A stretch of DNA of 64,000 bases from JAJYTL01 sp046705265 (GCA_046705265.1 JBJKQL010000007.1:1-64000), one strand, 5' to 3'. Counted from the first letter of the stretch, positions 35,766-44,916 are shown. Numbers and translations: made by a program. Notes: a model not told the origin generated them from the sequence alone.

Positions 35766-36446
35766 TCAACGGTTCAGGACGAAACGCTCCGCCGGACGCC
35801 GGTGTTCCCAGCCCTTGGCCTCGAGTTCCGGCACGACGGTTTCCGCCTCCGGATAGCCAAGGCATAGATAGGCGACGAAAATCCACTCTTCCGGCACGTC
35901 CAGCAGCCTCGCCAGAGGCCGCGGGTCGAGTATCGACACCCAGCCGAGACCAACTCCCGCCGCCCGTGCCGCGAGCCAGAGCGTATGGATCGCGGCAACG
36001 GTCGAATATTCCGCCATTTCCGGCATGGTGCGTCGCCCGAGGCCATGGCCTTGCTCGGTTGCGCGCTCGGTGAAGACCGCGATCTGCACCGGCGCCGCTT
36101 CAAGACCGGAGAGCTTCAGGCTGGCATAAAGCCGCTGCCGCTCCGGCGCCTGAGCGGAAAACGCTTCGGCATTGGCGGCGCGAAAATTCTCGCGCACGGC
36201 GGCGCGCCGCTCCGTATCGTTCACCAAAACGAAGCGCGACGGCTGGCTCAACCCGACCGAGGGCGCGAGCGCGACCAGATCAAGAAGCGGCGCAAGCACC
36301 GCCTCCGGCACCGGATCGCGGCGGAAGCGCCGGACGTCGCGGCGCCACAGCAAAAGCTCGCGGAACTTGGCGCGGAAGGCAGTGTCGAAATCGGGTGCGG
36401 CCTCGGCATCTTTTGCCGCAGGAGGGTTCGCTGCCGGAACGGTCAT
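35766..36446 (-). CDS. bluB: 5,6-dimethylbenzimidazole synthase BluB
   Basis: 226 aa. Nitroreductase-fold BluB: FRELLLWRRDVRRFRRDP, LDLVALAPSVGLSQPSRFV, HGLGRRTMPEMAEYS, and AARAAGVGLGWVSILDP. It cleaves reduced FMN with O2 to give DMB, the lower ligand of B12, so this step needs oxygen even though the corrin ring route is of the cobalt-first type. Start ATG 36446 (MTVPAANPP). It lies 8 bp after cobC on the same strand. Confidence 0.94.
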   Translation of the reverse strand: MTVPAANPPAAKDAEAAPDFDTAFRAKFRELLLWRRDVRRFRRDPVPEAVLAPLLDLVALAPSVGLSQPSRFVLVNDTERRAAVRENFRAANAEAFSAQAPERQRLYASLKLSGLEAAPVQIAVFTERATEQGHGLGRRTMPEMAEYSTVAAIHTLWLAARAAGVGLGWVSILDPRPLARLLDVPEEWIFVAYLCLGYPEAETVVPELEAKGWEHRRPAERFVLNR

Positions 36447-36454
36447 GGCGGATC

Positions 36455-37531
36455 TTAGGCGCGTTTGCCGCCGCCTGCCAAATTCCCTGCAATCTTCGAC
36501 TTCGCGAGTAGTGCCCGCTCCAGGCGGCTGCAGGCCGCCTCGCCGCCCGGCAGCCCGAAGCGAAGCCAGTGCGGCTGTTCGGGAAAATCGCGAACCCATA
36601 TGCCGCGACGGGCCAAGCGCTCGAACAATGCAGACGCGTCGTCGTCCCGCACCAGCCGGAAGAGATCGGTGCCACCGATTACCTCAAGTCCGGCTTCGGT
36701 GAGGATCTGATCCAGCGCCGCCGCGGCCTCGCGAAGCTTCGTCCGTGTCGCCGCGATCCAGGCGCGATCGCGGAACGCCCGGCCGCCGACATAGGCCGCG
36801 GGACCGCTGATCGGCCACGGGCCAAGAGCCTCTCTGAGCCGCGTGGCGAAATCGGGCGCGCAAAGGCCGAAGCCAAGACGAAGACCGCCAAGACCAAAAA
36901 ACTTGCCGAAGGAACGCAGCACGATCAGCCCGGGCGTGCCGGCCTCGGAAGCAAGGCTTAACTCAGGCAGAAGATCGGCGAAGGCCTCGTCGATCACCAT
37001 TTGGCCGCCGTGCGCGGCAAGCCGCCGCCGCCAGTCCCGCAAGCGTCCCCGGCCATAACAGCAGCCATCGGGATTGTTCGGACGGGTGAGGACCAGCGTG
37101 TCGGCGTCCCGGAGCGCACCGTCGACATCTTTAGCGGTAACTAGGCCAACGCGGTGCCCCGCCGCCGCCCAGGCGGCACCGTGCTCTGCATAGGTCGGCC
37201 CAAGGACAACGACACGGCCCGGTGGCAAAAGACGCGGGATAAGGTGGATAAACGCCTGCGAGCCAGGGCCGGCAACGACCACGTCGGCATCGTCGAGGCC
37301 GTATGCCGCTGCCGCAGCGGCGATGAGATCGGCGATGAGGTCGCGGTCCGGGAGCCGCGCCCAGAGCTGCTTCGGAATCACCGGCAGCGGATAGGCGAAG
37401 GGATTGAGGCCGGTCGAAAGATCAAGCCAGCGATGGGGGCCGAACCGGCTTTGCGCGGACTTAAGGTCACCGCCGTGATATAGCAAAGAGCGTGTCGGCG
37501 ACGCGGCGGCCATCAAGAGAGAGCCCTGCAT
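36455..37531 (-). CDS. cobC: threonine-phosphate decarboxylase-like aminotransferase
   Basis: 358 aa PLP fold type I enzyme: YHGGDLKSAQSRFG near the N-terminus, LDLSTGLNPFAYPLP, LTRPNNPDG, VIDEAFADL, and PLP-Lys in VLRSFGKFFGLGGLRLGF. In B12 synthesis it makes (R)-1-amino-2-propanol phosphate for the nucleotide-loop linker. The start is uncertain: ATG 37531, 37513 or the further upstream 37609. It runs into bluB and diverges from cobD. Confidence 0.9.
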   Translation of the reverse strand: MQGSLLMAAASPTRSLLYHGGDLKSAQSRFGPHRWLDLSTGLNPFAYPLPVIPKQLWARLPDRDLIADLIAAAAAAYGLDDADVVVAGPGSQAFIHLIPRLLPPGRVVVLGPTYAEHGAAWAAAGHRVGLVTAKDVDGALRDADTLVLTRPNNPDGCCYGRGRLRDWRRRLAAHGGQMVIDEAFADLLPELSLASEAGTPGLIVLRSFGKFFGLGGLRLGFGLCAPDFATRLREALGPWPISGPAAYVGGRAFRDRAWIAATRTKLREAAAALDQILTEAGLEVIGGTDLFRLVRDDDASALFERLARRGIWVRDFPEQPHWLRFGLPGGEAACSRLERALLAKSKIAGNLAGGGKRA

Positions 37532-37613
37532 CGCATCGCTGCCGTTCAGGAACCCTGCTCGCGAATCCCAGTATCCCGATGTAGACGATGTAGCGAACTT
37601 AGAAACCACGACA

Positions 37614-37640
37614 CGAGTGTCCCGATTCCGAGATTGGCGT
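37614..37640 (+). repeat. diverged CTAGTGTCG-type repeat
   Basis: AGTGTC-CCGATTCCGAGATTGG resembles, with more changes, the repeats at 9548 and 37755 (shared AGTGTC and TTNCGA). Together with 37755-37781 it makes an inverted pair bracketing the cobC-cobD intergenic DNA. Confidence 0.3.
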
Positions 37641-37754
37641 CATCTTTAATATCGGCCTCCAGGCGAATTTCAGAATCGAAGGGTCATTAGCGAGTTATTG
37701 AATCCCAATCTCGTTTTGGTTTCGACGTTCACTTGGGACCCGATCTCGATGATG

Positions 37755-37781
37755 GTGCGACCTTCGAAACGGCGACACTAG
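37755..37781 (-). repeat. dispersed CTAGTGTCG repeat, copy 2
   Basis: Read on the minus strand it starts CTAGTGTCG, has GTTTCGAA in the middle and GTCGCAC at the end, like 9548-9574. It ends two bases before the cobD ATG, so it occupies the position of its ribosome binding site. Confidence 0.5.
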
Positions 37782-37782
37782 C

Positions 37783-38772
37783 ATGACCGTGCTGTTTTCG
37801 CTCAGCCGTCACCTCCCCCTGCTCGGCCTCGGTCTCGGCCTTGAAGCGGCTTTCGGGTACCCGAAGCGGCTTTACGCGTGGATCAATCACCCCGTCGGCT
37901 GGATCGGTTTTCTCATCGACGAATTGGACTGGCGGCTGAATCATTCGCGCGATCGGCCGGCGCGGCGGCGTGTTCTCGGCGCGATCGCGCTATTTATCAT
38001 CATCGCCGTGAGTGGCGCCTTGGGTATCGTTCTCGCCGAGGTTCTGGCCTTCCTGCCCTATGGCTGGACGGCGGAGTCGGTGCTGGTGGCGAGCCTCGTC
38101 GCCGAACGGAGCCTTTATCGTCATGTGCGGGACGTGGCGCAGGCGCTCGTGCGCGAAGGCCTGGCACGCGGGCGCCAGATGATCGGCCGCATCGTCGGCC
38201 GCGATCCGCAAAGCCTGGACGAGGCCGGCATCGCCCGCGCTGCGATCGAAAGCCTGGCGGAGAACTTTTCCGACGGGGTTGTGGCTCCGGCTTTCTGGTA
38301 TCTGATCGCCGGCCTGCCTGGCGTGATGATCTATAAGGCAGTCAATACCGCGGACAGCATGATCGGCCATCAGACGCCGCGCCACAGGGCTTTCGGCTTT
38401 GCCGCGGCGAAGGTGGATGACCTTCTCAATCTTCTGCCGGCGAGGCTCAGCGGGTTCGTGTTCGCCGCCGCCGCCGGGCTCATGCCGAACGCCGACGGCG
38501 AAAGCGCGTTTCGCACCATGGTGCGGGATGCCGGACGGCACCGCTCGCCCAACGCCGGCTGGCCCGAGGCAGCGATGGCGGGTGCGCTCAGCTTGAAATT
38601 GGGCGGACCCCGGGTCTATGCCGAGGGGCCGGTCGACGGTGCCTGGCTCGGGCAAGGGCGAAATCTCGCCGGGCCGGCGGATATCGAACGGGCGCTCAAG
38701 CTTTATCTTTTCGCCTGCGGCTTGATCTGGGCGGTTGTCTGGCTCGGCTTCGCGGCGCGGTTCCTCTTCTAG
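37783..38772 (+). CDS. cobD: adenosylcobinamide-phosphate synthase CbiB
   Basis: 329 aa integral membrane protein with about four to five helices. CbiB/CobD family: AAFGYPKRLYAWINHPVGWIG, ERSLYRHVRDVAQAL, AIESLAENFSDGVVAPAFWYLIAG, YKAVNTADSMIGHQTPR and KVDDLLNLLPARL. It attaches aminopropanol (phosphate) to adenosylcobyric acid. There is no clear Shine-Dalgarno; a dispersed repeat abuts the start codon. It ends the cobalamin region. Confidence 0.93.
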   Translation: MTVLFSLSRHLPLLGLGLGLEAAFGYPKRLYAWINHPVGWIGFLIDELDWRLNHSRDRPARRRVLGAIALFIIIAVSGALGIVLAEVLAFLPYGWTAESVLVASLVAERSLYRHVRDVAQALVREGLARGRQMIGRIVGRDPQSLDEAGIARAAIESLAENFSDGVVAPAFWYLIAGLPGVMIYKAVNTADSMIGHQTPRHRAFGFAAAKVDDLLNLLPARLSGFVFAAAAGLMPNADGESAFRTMVRDAGRHRSPNAGWPEAAMAGALSLKLGGPRVYAEGPVDGAWLGQGRNLAGPADIERALKLYLFACGLIWAVVWLGFAARFLF

Positions 38773-38792
38773 GGACCCGGCGCGCGAAAACG

Positions 38793-39137
38793 TCACGCCG
38801 CTGCGGGCGCGGCCGATTCGGGAGCACGGCGGTGCACCGCGAGACAAAGCGCGATCGCATGCACGCCAGTTCCGCCCATCACCAGCACCGCATGCCCGCC
38901 ATCGCCGAGATTGGCAAAGAGAAAATCGCCTGCCTGCAACATCTACCGCCCAGCGGCGAAATAGCCCGCCGCCGTTACCTCGGCCAAGCTATCGCCGCTC
39001 CGGGAATGCCAAAGCGCGAAGCCATTGGCATACCTGAGAACGGCAAGCCCGCCTGCGTCATAGGTCGCCGCGCCCTCCCGACCGCCTGCCCTACAGCCGC
39101 GGCCGCGCGTCGCCTTGAACCCGCAGCCCATCGCCAT
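38793..39137 (-). pseudogene. phage-like small protein interrupted by amber codon
   Basis: A 115-codon frame with one TAG at 38945-38943. Before it: TYDAGGLAVLRYANGFALWH and SLAEVTAAGYFAAGR; after it: MLQAGDFLFANLGDGGHAVL then VMGGTGVHAIALCL. The frame continues on both sides in the same phase, so one nonsense change explains the break. The pattern resembles small proteins seen in phage or GTA tail/host-lysis regions, but no named family is certain. It lies next to a repressor, lysozyme and broken holin. Confidence 0.5.
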
Positions 39138-39273
39138 TCTTTACATTAACTGCGCAAATCAATCAAACAAAAGTTTTATTATATGCAAATCATTGATCGT
39201 GCATAATGCTTGAGCGGCCGTCACGGCACATTGAATGCAATTTAAATGGGGCTCTGAGGAAAGCGAAAAGCGA
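39138..39273. other. AT-rich spacer of the lysis remnant
   Basis: 136 bp with GC well below the surroundings, containing ATGCA-N12-TGCAT near 39183. It probably carries the promoter for the broken phage-like gene and the 3' end of the repressor transcript. No gene seen. Confidence 0.35.
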
Positions 39274-39864
39274 TCAAACCGTCTTTCGCCGCTTGTCAAC
39301 CCATAGTACCGGTGCCGCCCATTCGATCGCGACATTCTCCAACGGCGGCGCATTATAGGAGAGAAGGGTCCAGAGGCTGGCTTGGCTGCCGCGCATCAGC
39401 GTTTTCACCAAGGTCGGCCCGTCGGCGATTTTGACCACGCATTCGGCACCGATCGCCGTTTCATTCACAACCGCGCCGTCACGCGCATAATAAATCAGGT
39501 CACCCTCGCGATAGGCCGGAAACATGCTGTCGCCACGTACTTCGACCGCCACGAGCGCACGGGATTCATGCGGCGGAGTCTCGACTTGATCAAGGTCGCC
39601 GCCGAGCGAAGCACCATCAAAGGGATAGACTTCGGCGCCGGCCCCGATATAGCCGACGAGGGGCACGAGCGCCGGCCGGGAAACCAGGAGATCTGCCACC
39701 GTGGTGCCATAAAGAACGGCGAACTGGCCGAGCCGCTCACCCGAAAGGTCGCTCGTCCCGCGCTCGAGCCGCGACACTTGGGCAGTGGAAATGCCGAGCC
39801 GTTCGGCAACCTCGTCCAAGGTCATGCCGGCACGTTTGCGAAGTTCCCGAAGGCGCGTTTGCAT
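39274..39864 (-). CDS. phage-type XRE/S24 repressor
   Basis: 196 aa. N-terminal XRE helix-turn-helix at about 3-58 (LRKRAGMTLDEVAERLGIST, AQVSRLERG) and C-terminal S24/LexA-like peptidase domain at about 65-190 with the catalytic Ser in GDSMFPAYREGDLIYY near residue 112 and Lys in TLVKTLMRG. This is the plan of CI/C2 repressors that self-cleave on DNA damage. It is divergent from the lysozyme-holin genes and is likely to repress them. Sequence appears intact. Confidence 0.85.
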   Translation of the reverse strand: MQTRLRELRKRAGMTLDEVAERLGISTAQVSRLERGTSDLSGERLGQFAVLYGTTVADLLVSRPALVPLVGYIGAGAEVYPFDGASLGGDLDQVETPPHESRALVAVEVRGDSMFPAYREGDLIYYARDGAVVNETAIGAECVVKIADGPTLVKTLMRGSQASLWTLLSYNAPPLENVAIEWAAPVLWVDKRRKTV

Positions 39865-39917
39865 CCGCCGGATATTACGCCTGCCGCAAAGTCACGCAAG
39901 AACATCAGGTGCAAATT

Positions 39918-39928
39918 TAGGTTACCTA
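39918..39928. promoter_or_regulatory. candidate repressor operator
   Basis: TAGGTTACCTA: AGGT-T-ACCT inverted repeat in an AT-rich segment between the divergent repressor and lysozyme genes, 54 bp upstream of the repressor start. Only a single site was seen; the role is inferred from position. Confidence 0.3.
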
Positions 39929-40083
39929 GAAATTGTATTTCATGTAATTATTGGCATCGTGACAGGGCTCGCTCGCCTTTGCCAATGGATCGTCGGCGCC
40001 GCGCCGTTCGGCGCCACGGCGCACGATATCGCAAATCCGGTTCCGGATTAATAATAACCTCGAGGCCGGCAAGGAGGCCAGGC

Positions 40084-40527
40084 ATGGAAATCATCGCGCT
40101 AATCAAGCGGCACGAAGGCACTGGGCCCTATCGCGCCGGGCGCTTCTTTCCCTACGCCGATAGCTTCGGCATGACCACCATCGGCTATGGCCACAACCTT
40201 TCTGATCGCGGCCTGCCGGAAGCAATCGTCGAGGCCCTGCTAGCGGCCGATCTCGAGACCGCCGTCGCCGACGCGCGAGCGATCTTCGGCAACGCCTATG
40301 CCGAAGCCACGCCGGCGCGTCAGGCAGCGCTTGCCGACATGGCGTTCAACCTGGGCCGAGTGCGGCTTGCGCGATTCAAAAAGATGATCGCGGCGGTCGC
40401 AGCCGGCGACTGGAGCCGCGCCGCGAGCGAAGCGCTGAATAGCGACTGGGCGCACCAGGTCGGCAACCGCGCCGAGGAGGACGCAGCGCTTCTTCGCGAC
40501 GGCGATTTTCCGGTAACCGAAGCCTGA
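40084..40527 (+). CDS. T4-type lysozyme (GH24 endolysin)
   Basis: 147 aa. Glycoside hydrolase family 24 triad in the usual order: E11 (IKRHEG), D26 (PYADSFG) and T32 (GMTTIGYGHN). The C-terminal helices (ALADMAFNLGRVRLARFKKM) follow. It cuts peptidoglycan beta-1,4 bonds. There is no signal peptide, so it would need a holin to reach the wall. AAGGAGG lies 8 bp before the ATG at 40084; the frame upstream of this is not coding. It is followed 44 bp later by a broken holin gene. Confidence 0.9.
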   Translation: MEIIALIKRHEGTGPYRAGRFFPYADSFGMTTIGYGHNLSDRGLPEAIVEALLAADLETAVADARAIFGNAYAEATPARQAALADMAFNLGRVRLARFKKMIAAVAAGDWSRAASEALNSDWAHQVGNRAEEDAALLRDGDFPVTEA

Positions 40528-40571
40528 GGCGCGTCGCCCTTTCGTCCCATCCCAACCCCAAGGAGGCCCGC

Positions 40572-40986
40572 ATGTGGGCAGCGCTGATTCCCATTCTCGG
40601 CACGCTTTTCGGCAAGATCATCGACAAGGCCGTGCCCGATCCAAACCAAGCGGCGAAACTGAAGGCGGGGGCGCTTTCGCATCTGCTCGCCATGAACGAG
40701 ACCGAGCTTTCAGGCGCCATCGGCGTCATCCAAGCCTAGGCCGAGGGCAAGGTGCTCGAGGCCAACTGGCGGCCGGTCACCATGCTCGTCTTCGTCTTCA
40801 TCATCGCCAACAACTGCATCATTGCGCCCTATATGCGGCTATTCACTGGCCGCGGCCTCGCCCTCAGCATCCCGCTGGACGTGTGGGCGCCTTGAAGATC
40901 GGCCTTGGCGGCTATGTCATGGGGCGGAGCGCCGAAAAGGCGGTGCGGCTGGGAAGATCGGCGGTTGAAGCCACCTGGTATTTGCG
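40572..40986 (+). pseudogene. 3TM holin (GTA-type), amber codon and frameshift
   Basis: AAGGAGG precedes ATG 40572. The frame encodes MWAALIPILGTLFGKIIDKA and GALSHLLAMNETELSGAIGV, meets TAG at 40737-40739, then continues in phase with NWRPVTMLVFVFIIANNCII. Near 40891 one base appears lost and the conserved end LKIGLGGYVMGRSAEKAV is in another frame. The order Gly/Ile-rich helix, NWRP, GLGGYVxGRS fits the 3TM holin family first described for gene transfer agent release (PF11351). A functional protein is unlikely. Confidence 0.7.
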
Positions 40987-40995
40987 GGCGGGCGA

Positions 40996-41036
40996 GGCGG
41001 CCGGGCGCGGGATCCATCCCCGCTCGCCGCCTTTTT
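40996..41036 (+). terminator. intrinsic terminator after the lysis genes
   Basis: GGCGGC pairs with GCCGCC and GGGAT with ATCCC across an internal loop, directly followed by TTTTT (41032-41036). It ends the lysozyme-holin transcript just before the convergent alcohol dehydrogenase gene. Confidence 0.55.
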
Positions 41037-41041
41037 CGTGT

Positions 41042-42097
41042 CTAAGGCTTCACCACCACGCGGCCGGTGATGCCGCCGGCTTCCATTTCGGCCAAGACCT
41101 GGTTCACCTCCGAAAGCGGCCTCGGCTTAACCGGCAAGGGCTTCACCTTGCCGCTCAGGACCAGCGCCATCAGCTCGTGCATGTCGGCAAGCGTGCCGAC
41201 ATAGGAGCCGGTGATGGTTAGCTGGCGCTGTGGGAACAACGGCAGCGACATCGAGAGCGCGCCGCCGAACAGCCCAACGACGGCGAGCATGCCGCCCTTT
41301 CTCATTACGTCGACGCCGAAGGCGGCGGACCCTGGCGCGCCGACGAAATCGACGGCGCCAGAGGCGCCAAGGCCGGCACTCATCGCACGCACCGTGGCAA
41401 GCGCGTCGGGCGTGGCGTTATCGACCACCGCCGCGGCGCCGCATTCGAGCGCGACCTGGCGCCGGCCGGGGTCGATATCAGCGACGACGATCTTTGCCTT
41501 CACCACATGCGGCGCAAGAAGCACCCCATTCAGCCCGACGCCACCGGCGCCGATCAAGACCACCGTCTCCGACGACGGGACATGCTTCAGCTTTTTCAGC
41601 GCGCTATAGGCGGTGAGGCCGGAGCAGGCATAGACGCAAGCCTGTTCCGGCGAAAGATCGCCGTAGGGAATGAGATAACGCGAATGCGGCACCAACACAT
41701 GATCGGCATAGCCGCCGTGCGTGCGGGCGCCGATCGAGCGCATGCGGGTGCACAGCAGCTCGTCGCCGCGGCGGCAGAACTCGCATTCGCCGCACCCGAT
41801 CCAAGGATAGACCACGCGCTTATCGCCGATCTTGACGCCGCTCGCCTCGGGGCCGAGCGCCACCACCTCGCCCACCACTTCGTGGCCGAGGGTGTGGGGC
41901 AGCGCGACGCCGAGGGCGCCAAGTTCGATCTTCTTGCCTTGGCCAAGATCGAAAAACCCGGCGCGAAGGTGAAGATCGCTGTGGCAAACGCCGCAGGCGC
42001 CGACGCGAAGCAGGACCTCGGTACCTTTTGGTGTCGGCGTCGGCCCCTCGCGCCGTTCCAGGGGCTTGCCCCATTCGACGACCTGATAGCTCAGCAT
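41042..42097 (-). CDS. zinc-dependent alcohol dehydrogenase
   Basis: 351 aa medium-chain dehydrogenase. Catalytic Zn ligands C38 (GVCHSD) and H72-E73 (LGHEVVGE); structural Zn Cys cluster CGECEFCRRGDELLC; Rossmann motif VVLIGAGGVGLNGVL followed by VVADIDPGRRQVAL, whose Asp favours NAD. It oxidises alcohols or reduces aldehydes in the cytoplasm; the substrate is not predictable. GGAGGA lies 5 bp before the ATG. It is divergent from the M16 peptidase gene. Confidence 0.92.
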   Translation of the reverse strand: MLSYQVVEWGKPLERREGPTPTPKGTEVLLRVGACGVCHSDLHLRAGFFDLGQGKKIELGALGVALPHTLGHEVVGEVVALGPEASGVKIGDKRVVYPWIGCGECEFCRRGDELLCTRMRSIGARTHGGYADHVLVPHSRYLIPYGDLSPEQACVYACSGLTAYSALKKLKHVPSSETVVLIGAGGVGLNGVLLAPHVVKAKIVVADIDPGRRQVALECGAAAVVDNATPDALATVRAMSAGLGASGAVDFVGAPGSAAFGVDVMRKGGMLAVVGLFGGALSMSLPLFPQRQLTITGSYVGTLADMHELMALVLSGKVKPLPVKPRPLSEVNQVLAEMEAGGITGRVVVKP

Positions 42098-42267
42098 CGA
42101 CTCCTCCGATCCTTGTATTCGACGCCGAGATTAGCGCCGAAGGCACCGGGCGGAAATCGCGAATCGATCCGCCGCTCAGCCGCGCGAGCGTGCAGACAAT
42201 GAACTGGCGCCACACCCGATTCCGGGGTATGCCGAAGCGGCACACGGAAGCAATAACGGCCATCAGC

Positions 42268-44916
42268 ATGAAATCGATCGTCGCCGCGATCCTGCTTGCG
42301 ATCGCCATCCCCGTCAGCGCGCGGGCAGCGGAAGGCTCCGTGCTGCGCGCGACCCTCGCGAACGGGCTGCGCGTCATTCTGGTGCGCGACAGGCTTGCGC
42401 CTGTCGCGACGACCGCCGTCAACTATCTCGTCGGAGCAAACGAAACGCCACCGGGATTTCCCGGCATGGCGCATGCGCAAGAGCATATGATGTTCCGCGG
42501 CAGTCCGGGACTGTCGGCCGATCAGCTCGCCGCGATCGGCAGCCTGATGGGCGGCCGCTTCGACGCCAACACGCAACAAAGCGTCACCCAGTACGAATTC
42601 ACCGTGCCGGCCAAGAACCTCGACGTGGCGCTGCACGTGGAAGCGCTGCGCATGGCCGGCGTCGACGACCGGGAAGCGGACTGGCGGCTCGAACGCGGCG
42701 CGATCCAACAGGAAGTGGCGCAGGATCTTTCGAGCCCGCTTTATGTCCTCTTCACCCGCTTGCGCGAGACGCTGTTCGCCGGAACACCCTATGCACACGA
42801 TGCGCTCGGCACCAAGGCTTCCTTCGACAAGACCACCGGCGCAATGCTGAAGGCCTTCTATGACAAATGGTACGCGCCGAACAACGCGGTGCTGATCGTC
42901 GTCGGCGACATCGACCTCAAGACGACGCTCGCCACGGTGACGCGGCTGTTCGGCCCGATTCCGAGGAAACCCCTGCCGGCGCGACCGACGATCGCACTCA
43001 AGCCCGTCGTGCCCCGAAGGCTCCACCTCACGACGGACCTGCCGTTTCGCCTCAGGGTCATCGCGCTCCGCCTACCCGGTTTCGAGAGCCCCGATTATCC
43101 CGCCATGGAGGTCCTGGCGGACGTGCTGAACAGCCCGCGCGGCGCGCTCTATGACCTTGTCGCCGAAGGCAAGGCTCTTGATGTCGGCTTCTCGTTCGAT
43201 CCCTTGGCGAAGGCGAGCCTCGGCTATTTCATCATGGTCTATCCACAAGGAAGCCATGGCCAGGCGCTGGATCGCGCGGTGCGCGCCATTCTCCGCCGCA
43301 CGGCGCGACGCGGCGTGTCGCCCGCTCTGGTGCGCGCGGCGAAGCGGCTTGAGCGCAGCGAGGCCGAGTTTCAAAAGAATTCGATCAAGGGCCTTGCCGA
43401 CGAATGGTCGGAGGCGGTGGCGGTGGAGGGTTTGACATCGCCCGACGAGGATCTTCACCGCATCGAGAAGGTGACCGTCGCCGAGGTGAATCGTGCCGCC
43501 AGCCACTATCTCCGGCTCGATACGGCGATGAGCGCCGTGCTGAGGCCGACCGGTTCCGGCAAACCGGTAGCAAGCCACGGCTTCGGCGGACCGGAAAATA
43601 TCGCGATCAGCACGAGCGACGGAGTGGTCTTGCCCGCTTGGGCGAGGGCCACGCTTGGCCGCCTCGCGCCGCCGCAAGAGATCGAACGGCCGGTCGTGAC
43701 GCGGCTTCCGAACGGCATCACGCTCGTGGTGCAGCCGGAGGACGTGAGCGATACGGTGAGCGTCTATGGCGAGGTACGCAATCAAGCCAAAGTGCAGGTG
43801 CCGAAAGGCAAGGACGGGCTCGCGGACGTGCTGGACGGCATGTTCTCCTATGGCACCGCGCATCTGAGCCGAAAAGCGTTTCAACGCGCGCTCGATGCGA
43901 TTGGCGCGGAGGAGACCGCCGGCGTCGATTTCTCGGTGAAGTCCTTCGCCGGCAAATTCGGCCGGGCGGTGACGCTGCTGGCCGACAACGAATTGCATCC
44001 CGCCTTCACCGCGCGCGTCCTGGCGATCGTCAAGCGTCAGGTCGCCGGCGACGCGGCAGGGCGGCTGGAAAGCCCTCGCTATCTTGCGAAACGCGCCATT
44101 CGCGCCGCTTTGTTCCCGGCCCACGATCCGACCCTGCGCGAGACCACGCCGGCGAGCGTCGAGGCGATCACGCTCAGCGATCTCAAGGCCTATTATCACG
44201 CCGCGATTCGCCCGGACCTCACCACAATCGTGGTCATCGGCAAGGTGACGCCGAAGCACGCAAAGGCCGTGATCGAGAAGCATTTTGGCCAATGGACCGC
44301 CGCCGGTCCCAAGCCCGATATCCTGCTGCCCAAAGTGCCGCCCAGTCCGGCGAGCGCAACCGCCGTTCCCGACGCAAGCCGGGTGCAGGACCGCGTGATC
44401 CTCGCCGAAACCCTTGGGTTGACTCGCGCCGACCCCGATTTCTATGCACTCCGCCTCGGCAACACGGTGCTCGGCGGCGGCTTCTACGCGTCGCGGCTCA
44501 GCCGCGACATTCGCAAGAGGGCGGGGCTGGTCTATAACATCGACTCCTCGATCGAAGCGGACCAGACGCGCGCCGTCTATCTTATCGAATATGCGTGCGA
44601 TCCGGACAATGTTCTAAGAGTGCAGAGTGCGGTGGTTCGCGAGCTTCGCGCCATGCAGGCGAAGCCCGTGACGGCCGAGGAGTTGCGCCTCGCCAAGGCT
44701 CTCTTGCTCGGCAAGATCCCGCTCGATCAGGCAAGCGAGCGGGATATCGCCATGGGTTATATCCAGCGCTCGAAGCTCGATCTTCCCCTCGATGAGCCAA
44801 GCCTCGCGGCACGGCGCTATCTCGCGCTTGACGCCGCCGCCGTCAAGGCCGCCTTCGTGAAATGGATCCGGCCGGATGCGTTGGCGCGGGTCAGCCAGGG
44901 CCCGATGCCGCGATAG
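42268..44916 (+). CDS. tandem-domain M16 metallopeptidase, exported
   Basis: 882 aa. Signal peptide at 1-20 (MKSIVAAILLAIAIPVSARA). The first M16 unit holds the inverted zinc motif H69-A-Q-E72-H73 with third ligand near E149 (IQQEVAQD); the second M16 unit (about 470-880) lacks HxxEH, as usual for pitrilysin-like pairs where the second half is structural. Late motifs include NTVLGGGFYASRLSRDIRKR and GLVYNIDSS. It is a periplasmic zinc peptidase that would degrade small peptides. Start ATG 42268 begins the signal peptide; the longer frame from 42028 overlaps the divergent gene. Confidence 0.93.
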   Translation: MKSIVAAILLAIAIPVSARAAEGSVLRATLANGLRVILVRDRLAPVATTAVNYLVGANETPPGFPGMAHAQEHMMFRGSPGLSADQLAAIGSLMGGRFDANTQQSVTQYEFTVPAKNLDVALHVEALRMAGVDDREADWRLERGAIQQEVAQDLSSPLYVLFTRLRETLFAGTPYAHDALGTKASFDKTTGAMLKAFYDKWYAPNNAVLIVVGDIDLKTTLATVTRLFGPIPRKPLPARPTIALKPVVPRRLHLTTDLPFRLRVIALRLPGFESPDYPAMEVLADVLNSPRGALYDLVAEGKALDVGFSFDPLAKASLGYFIMVYPQGSHGQALDRAVRAILRRTARRGVSPALVRAAKRLERSEAEFQKNSIKGLADEWSEAVAVEGLTSPDEDLHRIEKVTVAEVNRAASHYLRLDTAMSAVLRPTGSGKPVASHGFGGPENIAISTSDGVVLPAWARATLGRLAPPQEIERPVVTRLPNGITLVVQPEDVSDTVSVYGEVRNQAKVQVPKGKDGLADVLDGMFSYGTAHLSRKAFQRALDAIGAEETAGVDFSVKSFAGKFGRAVTLLADNELHPAFTARVLAIVKRQVAGDAAGRLESPRYLAKRAIRAALFPAHDPTLRETTPASVEAITLSDLKAYYHAAIRPDLTTIVVIGKVTPKHAKAVIEKHFGQWTAAGPKPDILLPKVPPSPASATAVPDASRVQDRVILAETLGLTRADPDFYALRLGNTVLGGGFYASRLSRDIRKRAGLVYNIDSSIEADQTRAVYLIEYACDPDNVLRVQSAVVRELRAMQAKPVTAEELRLAKALLLGKIPLDQASERDIAMGYIQRSKLDLPLDEPSLAARRYLALDAAAVKAAFVKWIRPDALARVSQGPMPR

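Noticed and set aside
38735..39149. Plus-strand frames over the phage-like pseudogene.
   Set aside because: No motif or ribosome binding site; the minus strand gives the coherent though interrupted protein.
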